From positions 1 to 55,044 of the forward strand of contig JABDAO010000009.1 of assembly GCA_013289095.1 (NCBI GenBank): a stretch of DNA of 55,044 nt, given 5' to 3'. Shown piece after piece: positions 8,994-18,250 of this stretch. Numbering within the stretch: the stretch's first letter is position 1; every line of letters begins with the position of its first letter. The notes beneath the pieces are model-generated. The model did not search any database. It saw nothing but the letters and a program-made list of their open reading frames with translations, and was not told where the DNA came from. The translations under genes were made by a program, and so were the position numbers. Origin of the DNA: Bacteroidota bacterium (GTDB lineage: Bacteria; Bacteroidota; Bacteroidia; Palsa-965).

Positions 8994-10097
8994 ATGAACG
9001 AAACACAAATTTTCAAATTGTATGCCTGTTGTCACTTGGTTAGTGGTTCTACCAGAAGCATTATTTACGACCTTCAACGAAAAGAATGTGAGTTCATCCC
9101 AAACATATTGGCCGAAATCATAGAAAAATTCGATGGTATTAAATCGATCTCTGAAATAAAACAATTCTACGAATCCGAATACGATGACACAATCGATGAA
9201 TACTTTTCATTCCTGGTGAACCATGAATTCATTTTTTTTCTTGCAGGATCCGAAAACTATCGTTTCCCAAAGATTGATTTGTCATTTCGGCAACCCGGAG
9301 TTCTAAGTCAGGTTACGATTGTAGTAGATACCCTTTTCGATGAAAGGAGTCAGGTCATCCTGGCTGAAATTACCGAGTTGGGGTGCCGGGATATACAGCT
9401 TATCTATCTAACTGCAACCTGCTTTTCAAAAATAGCATCTGATTTAGAGCATTTCTCTCAGTCTGCGTTTAACTCAATAGAGATCATTTCAGGTTATGAT
9501 CCAACATTGCATCGAGATGAAGTTATAAAGCTTGTTCAGGAAAGCCATCGCATCTCATGCTGGCTGATCCATTCTGCTCCAATCACAGAAAGAGTTCGCG
9601 AACAGCATTTTGGAATGCAGGAAATCATCTATTCAGAAAAAGTCTACGACGCATACGCCCGGCCTGAGTTTACGAATGCTGCCGGTTTTAAACTGAACAT
9701 TGAATCCTTTACAGAATCTCACCATAAGAACGCTTTCTACAACGGTAGAATTTGCATTGACAAAAAGGGTGAATTAAAGACTGCGCTATTTAATCAGGAG
9801 CTTTTTGGAAATATTACCGAAAACCCGATAAGAAAACTGCTGGAAGATCCCCGGATAGAGCTGCTATGGAACTCAAAGAAAGATAATACAGCCATTTGCA
9901 AAGAGTGTGAATTCAGGTATATGTGCCAGGACAATCGTCTGCCACTAAAAATCGATGAGGCTGAAACCTGGGCTCATCAGGTGCCCTGCCACTACAACCC
10001 TTATACAGCTGAATGGGCAAATGAAGAAAAGTGTATTGACCTGGTTTTAAAGACTAGCCCCCCAAGAACGCCTCCAGATACCGAATTACCCAAGTAG
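8994..10097 (+). CDS. gwsS: SPASM-domain peptide maturase, grasp-with-spasm type, lacking a radical-SAM CX3CX2C motif
   Basis: PqqD-like N-terminus, AFYNGRICIDKKGELKTALFNQELFGNI, C-terminal CKECEFRYMCQD...VPCHYNPYTAEW SPASM cysteines. No CX3CX2C anywhere in the ORF. Confidence 0.85.
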   Translation: MNETQIFKLYACCHLVSGSTRSIIYDLQRKECEFIPNILAEIIEKFDGIKSISEIKQFYESEYDDTIDEYFSFLVNHEFIFFLAGSENYRFPKIDLSFRQPGVLSQVTIVVDTLFDERSQVILAEITELGCRDIQLIYLTATCFSKIASDLEHFSQSAFNSIEIISGYDPTLHRDEVIKLVQESHRISCWLIHSAPITERVREQHFGMQEIIYSEKVYDAYARPEFTNAAGFKLNIESFTESHHKNAFYNGRICIDKKGELKTALFNQELFGNITENPIRKLLEDPRIELLWNSKKDNTAICKECEFRYMCQDNRLPLKIDEAETWAHQVPCHYNPYTAEWANEEKCIDLVLKTSPPRTPPDTELPK

Positions 10098-10507
10098 GTA
10101 CCTCCCCTGCGTATTTTCCTACTATTTGCAATTGCTTAATATCCTAGTCGGTACCGTTGTTACCCAGATGGTTATCTGGCGCTTGAATCCTTCTGTATTG
10201 TCTTAATTATCAGCCAAGTATCACAGATCTGCTTTTCCTGTATTGGCAAGTAGGTCGTTAAAAACAGATCGCAACCAATCACACCAAATCACACACCTCT
10301 TATTGTCTACTAACCCCTTGTAGCAAGGGATAGTTACGATTCATTACTAATCGTTTTAAAGCATTAATATTGATGTTTCGTATTTGAGTGATGCAAAGAG
10401 TACCGAAACGAAAGATTCGCAAGGCTTTTTTGAGTTGATACGATAACCTGTCTCGGATAGCAGGAAGTGCGAAATGAGATTAGGCAACAAGCATGGCGTT
10501 GCAACGG

Positions 10508-10540
10508 ATCCCTGAAATTTCAGGGATTCTTTGTGTTTTT
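10508..10540 (+). terminator. Intrinsic terminator-like hairpin
   Basis: Perfect 20-bp palindrome ATCCCTGAAATTTCAGGGAT (10508-10527) followed by TCTTTGTGTTTTT. Confidence 0.6.
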
Positions 10541-10593
10541 ATGATGTAAAAAACTGCTACTTTTCCCTTCTTTTCTTTTTTGTTTATCTGTCT

Positions 10594-10616
10594 CACAAGC
10601 CATCGAATGCACAATC
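10594..10616 (-). repeat. 23-bp array-associated motif, copy 1
   Basis: Reverse complement GATTGTGCATTCGATGGCTTGTG matches 37109-37131 (GATTGTGCATTAGATGGCTTGTG) at 22/23 positions. Confidence 0.8.
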
Positions 10617-10733
10617 AGGGTTTAAAATTCCAGGAGCATAAGATAGAGCCGGAGTGCCCATGGTAGAGGGTTTGGCAGAAGGGAAATTAGTGGGTGCCCG
10701 TGGGTTGTAAGACTTCACACGAAAAACCTTGTA

Positions 10734-10901
10734 TTTCAATTGAAAAAGTGTGTTTTTCAATCGAAGTCTGTAGTATTTCAATTGAAAAAGTGTGTTTTTC
10801 AATTCAAGCAGATCGTATTTCAATTGAAAAAGTGTGTTTTTCAATTGAAATACACCCTTTTTCAAATGAAAAACATACTTTTTCAATTGAATACATGGGA
10901 T
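10734..10901. repeat. Tandem array, 8 units of exactly 21 bp, unit = TTTCAATTGAA + ~10 bp; alternating units give a 42-bp superperiod
   Basis: TTTCAA starts at 10734,10755,10776,10797,10818,10839,10860,10881. Confidence 0.97.
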
Positions 10902-11369
10902 TATCACTCACAAAGGCATCTTTCTTAAAATCAATGCATTGCAGATTTCATGGACCCCGGAATCAATCCGAGTGGTGAGATAATCGTGTGATTTGCGTAC
11001 TGCCGAAACAGCCTCAGCCCTCTTAAAACGAAACAAAACGGTTTTACACCCTGTCTTGAGTACGATGCCGGGTATCGGCATTTAAACGTTCCTACCCACG
11101 TACCCCCCCTGTCTTTCCCGTTGTTCTTCCTTCATCTTTCATTCCATCTTCCGAGCATCCAGAATATCCGAAAATGTCAGGAAGGTGGGAATATTCAAGA
11201 AGTGAAATTCAGGATACCTACTCTAGGTTTACCTGCTAATTGTGTGTTTCGGCAGATCATCGCAGCTAATAACCGTATTGAACGTACCAAGAAAGGGATA
11301 TTTTGCTGTTTCGCTTATTGCCGTTTGCAAACAGGAGGAAGACTACGTATAGCTGTAAACAAAGTATGT

Positions 11370-11454
11370 CTGTCAGGAGAAGGAGTATAGCTGTCAGGAG
11401 AAGGAGTATAGCTGTCTGCAGACAGCGTATGTTTGTCAGAAGAAGGAGTAAATC
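11370..11454. repeat. Degenerate tandem array, ~4 units of 21 bp (CTGTCAGGAGAAGGAGTATAG)
   Basis: CTGT/TTGT anchors at 11370,11391,11412,11433; further degraded similarity upstream. Confidence 0.85.
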
Positions 11455-11654
11455 ATCCTTCCCGGAGGATTCTGGAGCGAGGTCGTTTGCCAGACCGAAT
11501 TTATGTAAATTGCATCCTTATTTGTCTTCATGCCAACCTGTATTGTTTGCAGTGCATACATTTTCAGTCAACTACAGTTCATTTGCCCAGAACAAGGAGG
11601 TTTCGGTTTCAGGCAATATCAGGTATAAAATTTTTCAGACATCCGCTAGATTGA

Positions 11655-12494
11655 ATGGATAACCGCATTGTAATAGAACCTGGTTCAAAGAGTAAAAATT
11701 ATTGGAGCGACTTGTGGAAGTACCGGGGCTTGTTTTACTTCCTGGCCTGGAGAGATGTACTGGTGAGGTATAAACAAACCAGCATCGGTATAGCCTGGAG
11801 CGTGCTTCGTCCGTTGCTGACCCTTGCCGTGATGTGGTTTATAGGCTGGTTGTTCGGCGCTGCGGTGCCTGCCGGAGTTCCGCGTGTGCTGATGGTTTGT
11901 GCCGCTACCCTGCCCTGGCAGTTCTTCTCCGGGGCGTTTAGCGAAGCCAGCAACTCGCTCGTAGCCAACTCCAATTTATTGACCAAGGTCTATTTCCCAC
12001 GGCTTATCATCCCTGCCAGTACCGTGATTGTTTGTCTGATAGATTTTTTTGTTTCTTTTATCATCCTTATTGTACTCATGGCGGTTTGCCGGTTTGCACC
12101 GGGCTGGAGGATCTGTTTCCTGCCCGTCTTTTTGTTCATTGCATTGGTTATAGCCATGGGAGCCGGTCTGCTCATCGCAGCCTTGAATGTAAAATACCGT
12201 GACTTTAAATACATCGTTCCATTTATCGTTCAGTTTGGGGTCTATGTTTCTCCGGTTGCCTTCAGCAGCGATTATATTTACGGGCATGTTGGGATACCTG
12301 CCAGTGTCAAGTTTATTTATTCCCTGAATCCCATGGTGGGTGTTATTGATGGGTTTCGCTGGTGTATTCTCGGCAATTCCATTTCCATTTATAGACCAGG
12401 CTTCATACTCTCAATCGGGTTGAGTTTTTTCTTTTTGATCTTAGGAATCTGGTATTTCCGAAAAATGGAAAAATCATTTGCAGACGTAATATGA
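11655..12494 (+). CDS. ABC-2 type polysaccharide export permease (Wzm-like)
   Basis: YFLAWRDVLVRYKQTSIGIAWSVLRPLLT...TLPWQFFSGAFSEASNSLVANSNLLTKVYFPR. Confidence 0.92.
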   Translation: MDNRIVIEPGSKSKNYWSDLWKYRGLFYFLAWRDVLVRYKQTSIGIAWSVLRPLLTLAVMWFIGWLFGAAVPAGVPRVLMVCAATLPWQFFSGAFSEASNSLVANSNLLTKVYFPRLIIPASTVIVCLIDFFVSFIILIVLMAVCRFAPGWRICFLPVFLFIALVIAMGAGLLIAALNVKYRDFKYIVPFIVQFGVYVSPVAFSSDYIYGHVGIPASVKFIYSLNPMVGVIDGFRWCILGNSISIYRPGFILSIGLSFFFLILGIWYFRKMEKSFADVI

Positions 12495-13741
12495 GCCAAG
12501 CCATCATACAGGTAGAGCGCCTGGGAAAAGAATACATCCTGAACCATAAAGGAGCCGAAAGTTATACGGCCTTGAGGGATATTATCTCCAGTGGGGTTAA
12601 ATCACTCTTCACAAAACGTCGCCCTCAAACAAATGATACCATCGAACTGTTCCGGGCCCTCCAGGATGTTTCGTTTGAAATCAATGCAGGCGACCGGGTA
12701 GGGATCATCGGAAGAAATGGAGCCGGGAAATCAACACTCCTTAAAATCCTGAGCCGGATTACCGAGCCTACCCAGGGAAGAATCACAATCACCGGCCGGG
12801 TAGCAAGTCTGCTCGAAGTAGGCACCGGTTTCCACCCCGAATTGTCGGGTAGAGAAAACATCTTTCTCAATGGCTCCATCCTGGGTATGAACCGGTCAGA
12901 AATTCAGGCCAAATTCGATGAGATCGTTGCCTTTTCGGAAGTGGAAAAATTTCTTGACACCCCTGTAAAACGATACAGCAGCGGCATGTATGTACGTCTG
13001 GCCTTTGCTGTGGCCGCGCATCTGGAGCCTGAAATCCTGATTGTAGACGAAGTGCTTGCGGTTGGCGATGCCGCTTTCCAGAAAAAATGCCTGGGCAAGA
13101 TGAAAGATGTGGCTGGTCAGGGGCGTACGATTTTATTTGTGAGCCACAACATGGAAGCCGTTCAAAAGCTTTGTACAAAGGGCATTTTACTGCACCAGGG
13201 TAAACTCATTGATCAGGGCCCGATCGATCAGGTGACCCAGAAATATATGGAAGGAGGTGATACTGCACTCGCAGTGTACCAGATTCCGCTTCCAAAAAAC
13301 CCAGATGATGGATACGGGTATGTGACCCGGGTCCAAATAGAAAATGAAGCAGGCCGGCCATCGACCGAAATACCGGTGGGTGCAAACTGGCAGGTGCGGG
13401 TGTTTTATAAACTCAATAAACCGGCCCCCCATTTTGTTGCCGGGTTGGGTATCGTTACCCTCTTTGATTTTGCAGTGCGTACCTCCTGGAGCAAACCGGC
13501 AGACTCCCGCCCCGGCGAATACGAGGCGCTCTTTGTAAACAATGATCTGATGCTTGTAACAGGACAATACAAACTGGTCATCGGTTTATCTACCCAAGGC
13601 AGGGTGATTCAATATCTTGACAGTACGGTAAGCCTTTCAATCTCCGAAATCACGGCCCTGGGCGGAGAAGAACGCATCCTGAATGCCAGCAGCGGGTTGA
13701 TCATCAACCCCATGCCCGTAACTATAAAAAACCTGAAATAA
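12491..13741 (+). CDS. ABC transporter ATP-binding protein with C-terminal carbohydrate-binding extension (Wzt-like)
   Basis: GRNGAGKSTLLK, YSSGMYVRLAFAVAA signature, ILIVDEVLAVGD; ~170-aa C-terminal Wzt_C-like domain. 4-nt overlap with the permease gene. Confidence 0.92.
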   Translation: MSQAIIQVERLGKEYILNHKGAESYTALRDIISSGVKSLFTKRRPQTNDTIELFRALQDVSFEINAGDRVGIIGRNGAGKSTLLKILSRITEPTQGRITITGRVASLLEVGTGFHPELSGRENIFLNGSILGMNRSEIQAKFDEIVAFSEVEKFLDTPVKRYSSGMYVRLAFAVAAHLEPEILIVDEVLAVGDAAFQKKCLGKMKDVAGQGRTILFVSHNMEAVQKLCTKGILLHQGKLIDQGPIDQVTQKYMEGGDTALAVYQIPLPKNPDDGYGYVTRVQIENEAGRPSTEIPVGANWQVRVFYKLNKPAPHFVAGLGIVTLFDFAVRTSWSKPADSRPGEYEALFVNNDLMLVTGQYKLVIGLSTQGRVIQYLDSTVSLSISEITALGGEERILNASSGLIINPMPVTIKNLK

Positions 13742-13746
13742 CCCCC

Positions 13747-14442
13747 ATGTTTTTCCCCGACCGAATTAAAAACATTCAACCCGGCGATCGCGTCCTTGAA
13801 ATTGGACCCGGTTCTCATCCCTATCACCGCTCGGATGTGTTCCTCGAACTCCGGTACGAAAAAGTGGAAGAACGCACCGCCCAATTTGGACACACGCAGC
13901 AACTCGATACGCAAAAAGAAGTGGTGTTCTACGATGGGCGTGTATTTCCGTTTGCTGACCAGACTTTCGATTACATCATCTGTTCGCATGTGCTCGAGCA
14001 TGTGGAGGATGTGGAGGCATTCCTGGCAGAAATTTTCAGGGTTGGACGTAAGGGATATCTGGAATACCCCCTGGCCTATTATGATTATCTCTATAACTTC
14101 GAGGTCCATCTGAACCTGCTCAAGTTCGACTATCCTGTTCTTCGGTATATGAAGAAAAACGAAACCTCGCTCGATACCTTCAAACCAATTCAGACTTTTT
14201 TTCTGGAATCGCTAAACAAGGGTTATGCCTCGCTTATTGAGAATTTGCTGCCCGAGTTTATGGAAGGATTTGAATGGGACAAACCCTTCGAAATCAAACG
14301 CACTTCTGTTCTGACCGATGTGCTCCGAAAACAAAACCTGTTGACCCGCTACAACGCCCCTGCCGCGCCTGATCCAGGCATCGGCTATCACATCAAGGCG
14401 ATTATAAAAAAAATGCTTTTTATCAAACAACCCGGCCGATGA
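13747..14442 (+). CDS. Class I SAM-dependent methyltransferase
   Basis: GDRVLEIGPGSHPYHRSD...FDYIICSHVLEHVEDVEAFLAEIFRVGRKGYLEYP. Confidence 0.85.
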   Translation: MFFPDRIKNIQPGDRVLEIGPGSHPYHRSDVFLELRYEKVEERTAQFGHTQQLDTQKEVVFYDGRVFPFADQTFDYIICSHVLEHVEDVEAFLAEIFRVGRKGYLEYPLAYYDYLYNFEVHLNLLKFDYPVLRYMKKNETSLDTFKPIQTFFLESLNKGYASLIENLLPEFMEGFEWDKPFEIKRTSVLTDVLRKQNLLTRYNAPAAPDPGIGYHIKAIIKKMLFIKQPGR

Positions 14443-15323
14443 TCATAACCAGGCTGAACGGTGGGTTGGGAAACCAGATGTTTCAATATGCATTTGGAAA
14501 AAGCCTTGCAGAAAACTTGCAAACACCTTTGAAGCTTGATCTTTCTGTTTTTGCAACACCTTTGGGATCAAGCCCCGACACCCCCAGAACCTACGAATTG
14601 AACCGGTGGAACACCCATGCCGAAATTGCCACCCAAACAGAGATTCAGCGTTTCGCACCACTCCGCGAAGGGAAAACAAGTTTCATTCAAAGGCTGTTCA
14701 AACACTCTTCCGATCTTGTTTATTACAAGGAAAAAAGATTCAGGTTCGATGCCGGCGCCTTTCAGTTGCAGGGTGCCGTTTATCTGGATGGATACTGGCA
14801 AAGCGAAAAATATTTTGCAGACCATGCTGATTCAATCCGTACCGCGTTTACCCCCCTTGCTGCCCTCCACGGGTTAAACAAGGAACTGGCATTCGAAATG
14901 GCCGACACCTGTTCGGTCAGCATTCATGTTCGGAGGAGCGATTATCAAAAAGACAAGACCACACTCGATTTTCATGGACTCTGTCCGCTAGCATATTACA
15001 AAGATGCGGTAGCCCTGCTCCGGCAGAAGTATAAGCATATCCACCTCTATGTATTTTCGGATGATCAGCAATGGTCGGCCGAAAATATTCAGTTCGATAT
15101 CCCTACCACCCACATTGTTCATAACAGGGGTGCTGAGAGTTATCTGGACCTCTGGCTCATGAGCCGGTGCAAACACCATGTTCTTGCCAATAGCAGTTTT
15201 AGCTGGTGGGGAGCCTGGCTCAATGAAAACCCGTTGAAAACAGTGATCGCACCCCGCCGCTGGTTTGCGGGAACGGTTCCCGACACATCCGATTTAATCC
15301 CTGCTTCCTGGACATGTCTGTAA
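14439..15323 (+). CDS. Alpha-1,2-fucosyltransferase-like glycosyltransferase (GT11)
   Basis: MIITRLNGGLGNQMFQYAFGKSLA...YLDGYWQSEKYF...SIHVRRSDY...NSSFSWWGAWLN. Confidence 0.93.
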   Translation: MIITRLNGGLGNQMFQYAFGKSLAENLQTPLKLDLSVFATPLGSSPDTPRTYELNRWNTHAEIATQTEIQRFAPLREGKTSFIQRLFKHSSDLVYYKEKRFRFDAGAFQLQGAVYLDGYWQSEKYFADHADSIRTAFTPLAALHGLNKELAFEMADTCSVSIHVRRSDYQKDKTTLDFHGLCPLAYYKDAVALLRQKYKHIHLYVFSDDQQWSAENIQFDIPTTHIVHNRGAESYLDLWLMSRCKHHVLANSSFSWWGAWLNENPLKTVIAPRRWFAGTVPDTSDLIPASWTCL

Positions 15324-17308
15324 ACGCCCCACTCATTTCGGTTGTGATGCCGGTTTACAACCGCGAGAAATACCTGGTTCTGGCTATTGATAGCATTTTG
15401 CAGCAAACGTTCCCCGATTTTGAGTTCCTGATCATCGATGATGGCAGCACAGATGCCAGCGCCTCCATTGTAAAATCATATCAGGATGAGCGCATACGCT
15501 TTATCCCGAACGCAAAGAATGAAGGCATCGTCTATACCATGAACAAAGGTATTCAGGAAGCACGCGGGCAGTTCATTGCACGCATGGATTCAGATGACAT
15601 TGCACTTCCTCAACGGCTTGAAACCGAAGTTCAGGCCTTACGCGATCATCCCGAAGCGGCATTCGTTTCGAGCCAGATCACACAGATTGATGCACAGGGA
15701 ACCGACAAAGGACCCTGGGCTCCCGAGCGTGCGGCAAGCACGTATGAACAGATCCGTGGCTTCATCCGGGCCGAGAACTACATTGCCAACCCCACTGTGC
15801 TGTTCCGGAGCGAGATCCTGAAAAAGTACAGATACAAAAAGAATCAGGAATTGTCTGAAGACTGGGACCTCTGGCTGCGAATGTTCTCTGCCGGCGAACG
15901 GATGTTTAAAATCAATGAAGTGTTGCTGAAGTACCGTATCCACGAACAATCGGTCACCACCCGGTATAACCTGAACGGGATTTATCTGAAAAAATCGAGG
16001 ATCCAGCTTACCTATGTGTTTAACACATTGAGCAGGCTGCGTTTTAACGCGTTCGATTTCGGGATACTGAAAAATGGTGTCTTAAATTTCGCCAAACACC
16101 TGCTCAACCGGTTACATCCCAGTATGCTGGCTGCACTGAAACAGGTTAAGGCAACAGATCTTCGCAGACTCTGGCTTCAGTACAAGACCCTTAAGCGTCA
16201 ATTAAATACATTCCCTGAAAATAAAAAACAGCTCTATTTCTTTTTCCCTTTTTACCACGTGGGCGGAGCTGAAAGAGTACATGCCGATATTCTCGAAGCG
16301 GTGCCTGATCAAAAACCCGTTGTTTTTATAACCAATGTTTCAGCAGGAGCTGGTTTTAAGGAACGGTTTTCTGAAAATGCACTTTTGCTTGATCTCTCAT
16401 TGCTTTCCGGTTTTCCTTTTGTCAGGTCGCGGGTGATGAAGCTCCTGAGCGGGCATATCGGGAACAATGCAAATGCCACCGTTTTTGGCTGCAACTCGCT
16501 CTTTTATTACCACCTCCTCCCTGCCCTGCCGCCAAGTGTTACCTGTATAGACCTCGTTCATGCGTTTGTTCATCCCGATGAGCCCGGGCCGGAATACTGG
16601 AGCCTTCAGGTTGCTGAACGCCTGAAAGCACGGGTAGTGATCACAAAAAAAACAAAAGAGGACTTCGAAAGACTCTATAGGGCAAATAACCTGAATCCTG
16701 GGTTGATCGACCGGGTTGTCTACATCCCCAATTTTACAGAAATTCCGTCAGCGGTAGAGAAAACAAGGACCGGTTCACTGCGTGTAATGTATGTAGGACG
16801 GGGATCAGCCGAAAAACGGGTACACCTGGTAGGCCAAATAGCCCGCAAAGTTAAGACAGCTATGCCCCAAACAGAAATGACCCTGGTGGGCGACCTGGTT
16901 CAGGCCGTTCATCCCGAAGACCGGGTGTATTGCAATTTCACCGGTGAAATCAAGGAAACACGGGCTCTGCAAGAGCTTTACAAAAAAACCGATGTCCTGA
17001 TTCTGACCTCCAGCCGCGAAGGCTTTCCGATGGTGATTATGGAGGCAATGGCTTTTGGGGTGGTTGTGGTAAGCACAGACGTAGGAGGTATTGCCGATCA
17101 TGTGCAATCTGGAAAGAACGGTATACTCATACACAAACAGGATGAGGCCGAAATTGTAACCGGTTTTGTGGAAGCCCTCACCGGGCTGAATCAGGATCGG
17201 GCTCAGCTGAACCGGCTATCCGCCAACGCAGCTGAGTATGCCCGAACCCATTTTAACAAGGAACAATTCACGCAGGCATACCGGAAATTGCTCGGCGCAG
17301 AATCCTGA
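15314..17308 (+). CDS. Bifunctional glycosyltransferase: N-terminal GT2 fused to C-terminal GT4
   Basis: GT2: ISVVMPVYNREKYLVLAIDSILQQTFPDFEFLIIDDGSTD..ARMDSDD. GT4: FPFYHVGGAERVHADIL...VMYVGRGSAEKRVHLV...SSREGFPMVIMEAMAFGVVVVSTDVGGI. Confidence 0.92.
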   Translation: MSVNAPLISVVMPVYNREKYLVLAIDSILQQTFPDFEFLIIDDGSTDASASIVKSYQDERIRFIPNAKNEGIVYTMNKGIQEARGQFIARMDSDDIALPQRLETEVQALRDHPEAAFVSSQITQIDAQGTDKGPWAPERAASTYEQIRGFIRAENYIANPTVLFRSEILKKYRYKKNQELSEDWDLWLRMFSAGERMFKINEVLLKYRIHEQSVTTRYNLNGIYLKKSRIQLTYVFNTLSRLRFNAFDFGILKNGVLNFAKHLLNRLHPSMLAALKQVKATDLRRLWLQYKTLKRQLNTFPENKKQLYFFFPFYHVGGAERVHADILEAVPDQKPVVFITNVSAGAGFKERFSENALLLDLSLLSGFPFVRSRVMKLLSGHIGNNANATVFGCNSLFYYHLLPALPPSVTCIDLVHAFVHPDEPGPEYWSLQVAERLKARVVITKKTKEDFERLYRANNLNPGLIDRVVYIPNFTEIPSAVEKTRTGSLRVMYVGRGSAEKRVHLVGQIARKVKTAMPQTEMTLVGDLVQAVHPEDRVYCNFTGEIKETRALQELYKKTDVLILTSSREGFPMVIMEAMAFGVVVVSTDVGGIADHVQSGKNGILIHKQDEAEIVTGFVEALTGLNQDRAQLNRLSANAAEYARTHFNKEQFTQAYRKLLGAES

Positions 17309-17410
17309 ATGAAGATGGTCTGTCTGATGCACCCCCTGCTCCGGATCCAGACAAAACACTACTTTTGTTCCCCAATCAGGTTGTACTGAGCAAGCCTGGA
17401 TATCAAACGC

Positions 17411-18202
17411 ATGAAGCCAAAAGAGTTATTATTGAAAATGCCATTCGCCCGTTATGGCATGCATCTGCACAACAACCAGGTGAAACGTAAAACACGTAAA
17501 GCCGATACCGAAACATTTAAAAAACAATTTGCAGCGTTCTCCTCGGCATCAGACCCTGCCCGCTTTTCAGTGCGTTGGGAAGACTGTTTCCCGATACTCG
17601 ACGAAAAAACCGTGGAGACCAATTTCGACCGGCACTACATTTATCACACAGCCTGGGCTGCCCGTTGTCTGGCCGAAACAAAACCGGGGAAACATATCGA
17701 CATCTCTTCCAAGCTTTATTTCGCCGCTCTTTGTTCAGCCTTTGTGCCTTTTGAATTTTATGACTTCCGCCCCGCTAATCTTCAGCTCGGGAATCTCGCC
17801 TGCAAATCGGCTGATCTGACAAAACTACATTTCGAAACCAATTCAATCTACTCGCTTTCCTGCATGCATACTGTTGAACACATCGGGCTGGGAAGATATG
17901 GAGATGAACTCGATCCGTCGGGCGATTTGAAAGCTATGGCCGAGCTACAACGTGTCCTGGCCCCTGGCGGGAACCTCTTTTTTGTAGTCCCGGTAGGCAA
18001 ACCCAAATTGATGTTCAATGCGCACCGTATCTATGCCCATCAACAGATTGTCAGCTATTTTAATGAATTAAAATTGGTGAAGTTTACGCTCATCACCGAG
18101 AATTTTGCGGATGGAGGACTTTTGGATAATCCCCCGCTTGAATTCACAAATGCCCAGGACTATGGATGCGGGTGTTTTTGGTTTACAAAAGAAAAAGCCT
18201 GA
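17411..18202 (+). CDS. DUF268 family protein (methyltransferase-like fold)
   Basis: CMHTVEHIGLGRYGDELDPSGDLKAMAELQRVLAPGGNLFFVVPVGKPKLMFNAHRIY. Confidence 0.8.
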   Translation: MKPKELLLKMPFARYGMHLHNNQVKRKTRKADTETFKKQFAAFSSASDPARFSVRWEDCFPILDEKTVETNFDRHYIYHTAWAARCLAETKPGKHIDISSKLYFAALCSAFVPFEFYDFRPANLQLGNLACKSADLTKLHFETNSIYSLSCMHTVEHIGLGRYGDELDPSGDLKAMAELQRVLAPGGNLFFVVPVGKPKLMFNAHRIYAHQQIVSYFNELKLVKFTLITENFADGGLLDNPPLEFTNAQDYGCGCFWFTKEKA

Positions 18203-18250
18203 TCCATTTCCAGATCAGGCTTTTCAGTTATTTATTCTCCTCTGAGAGTT

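Noticed and set aside
10593-10978. ORFs 10593-10907(-), 10694-10978(+), 10740-10928(+) as real genes
   Set aside because: They are periodicity artefacts: a 21-bp repeat keeps several frames open on both strands.
4654-11655. Dedicated peptidase-containing ABC exporter for the RiPP
   Set aside because: None found. The Wzm/Wzt pair downstream is a polysaccharide exporter, not a C39 peptide transporter.
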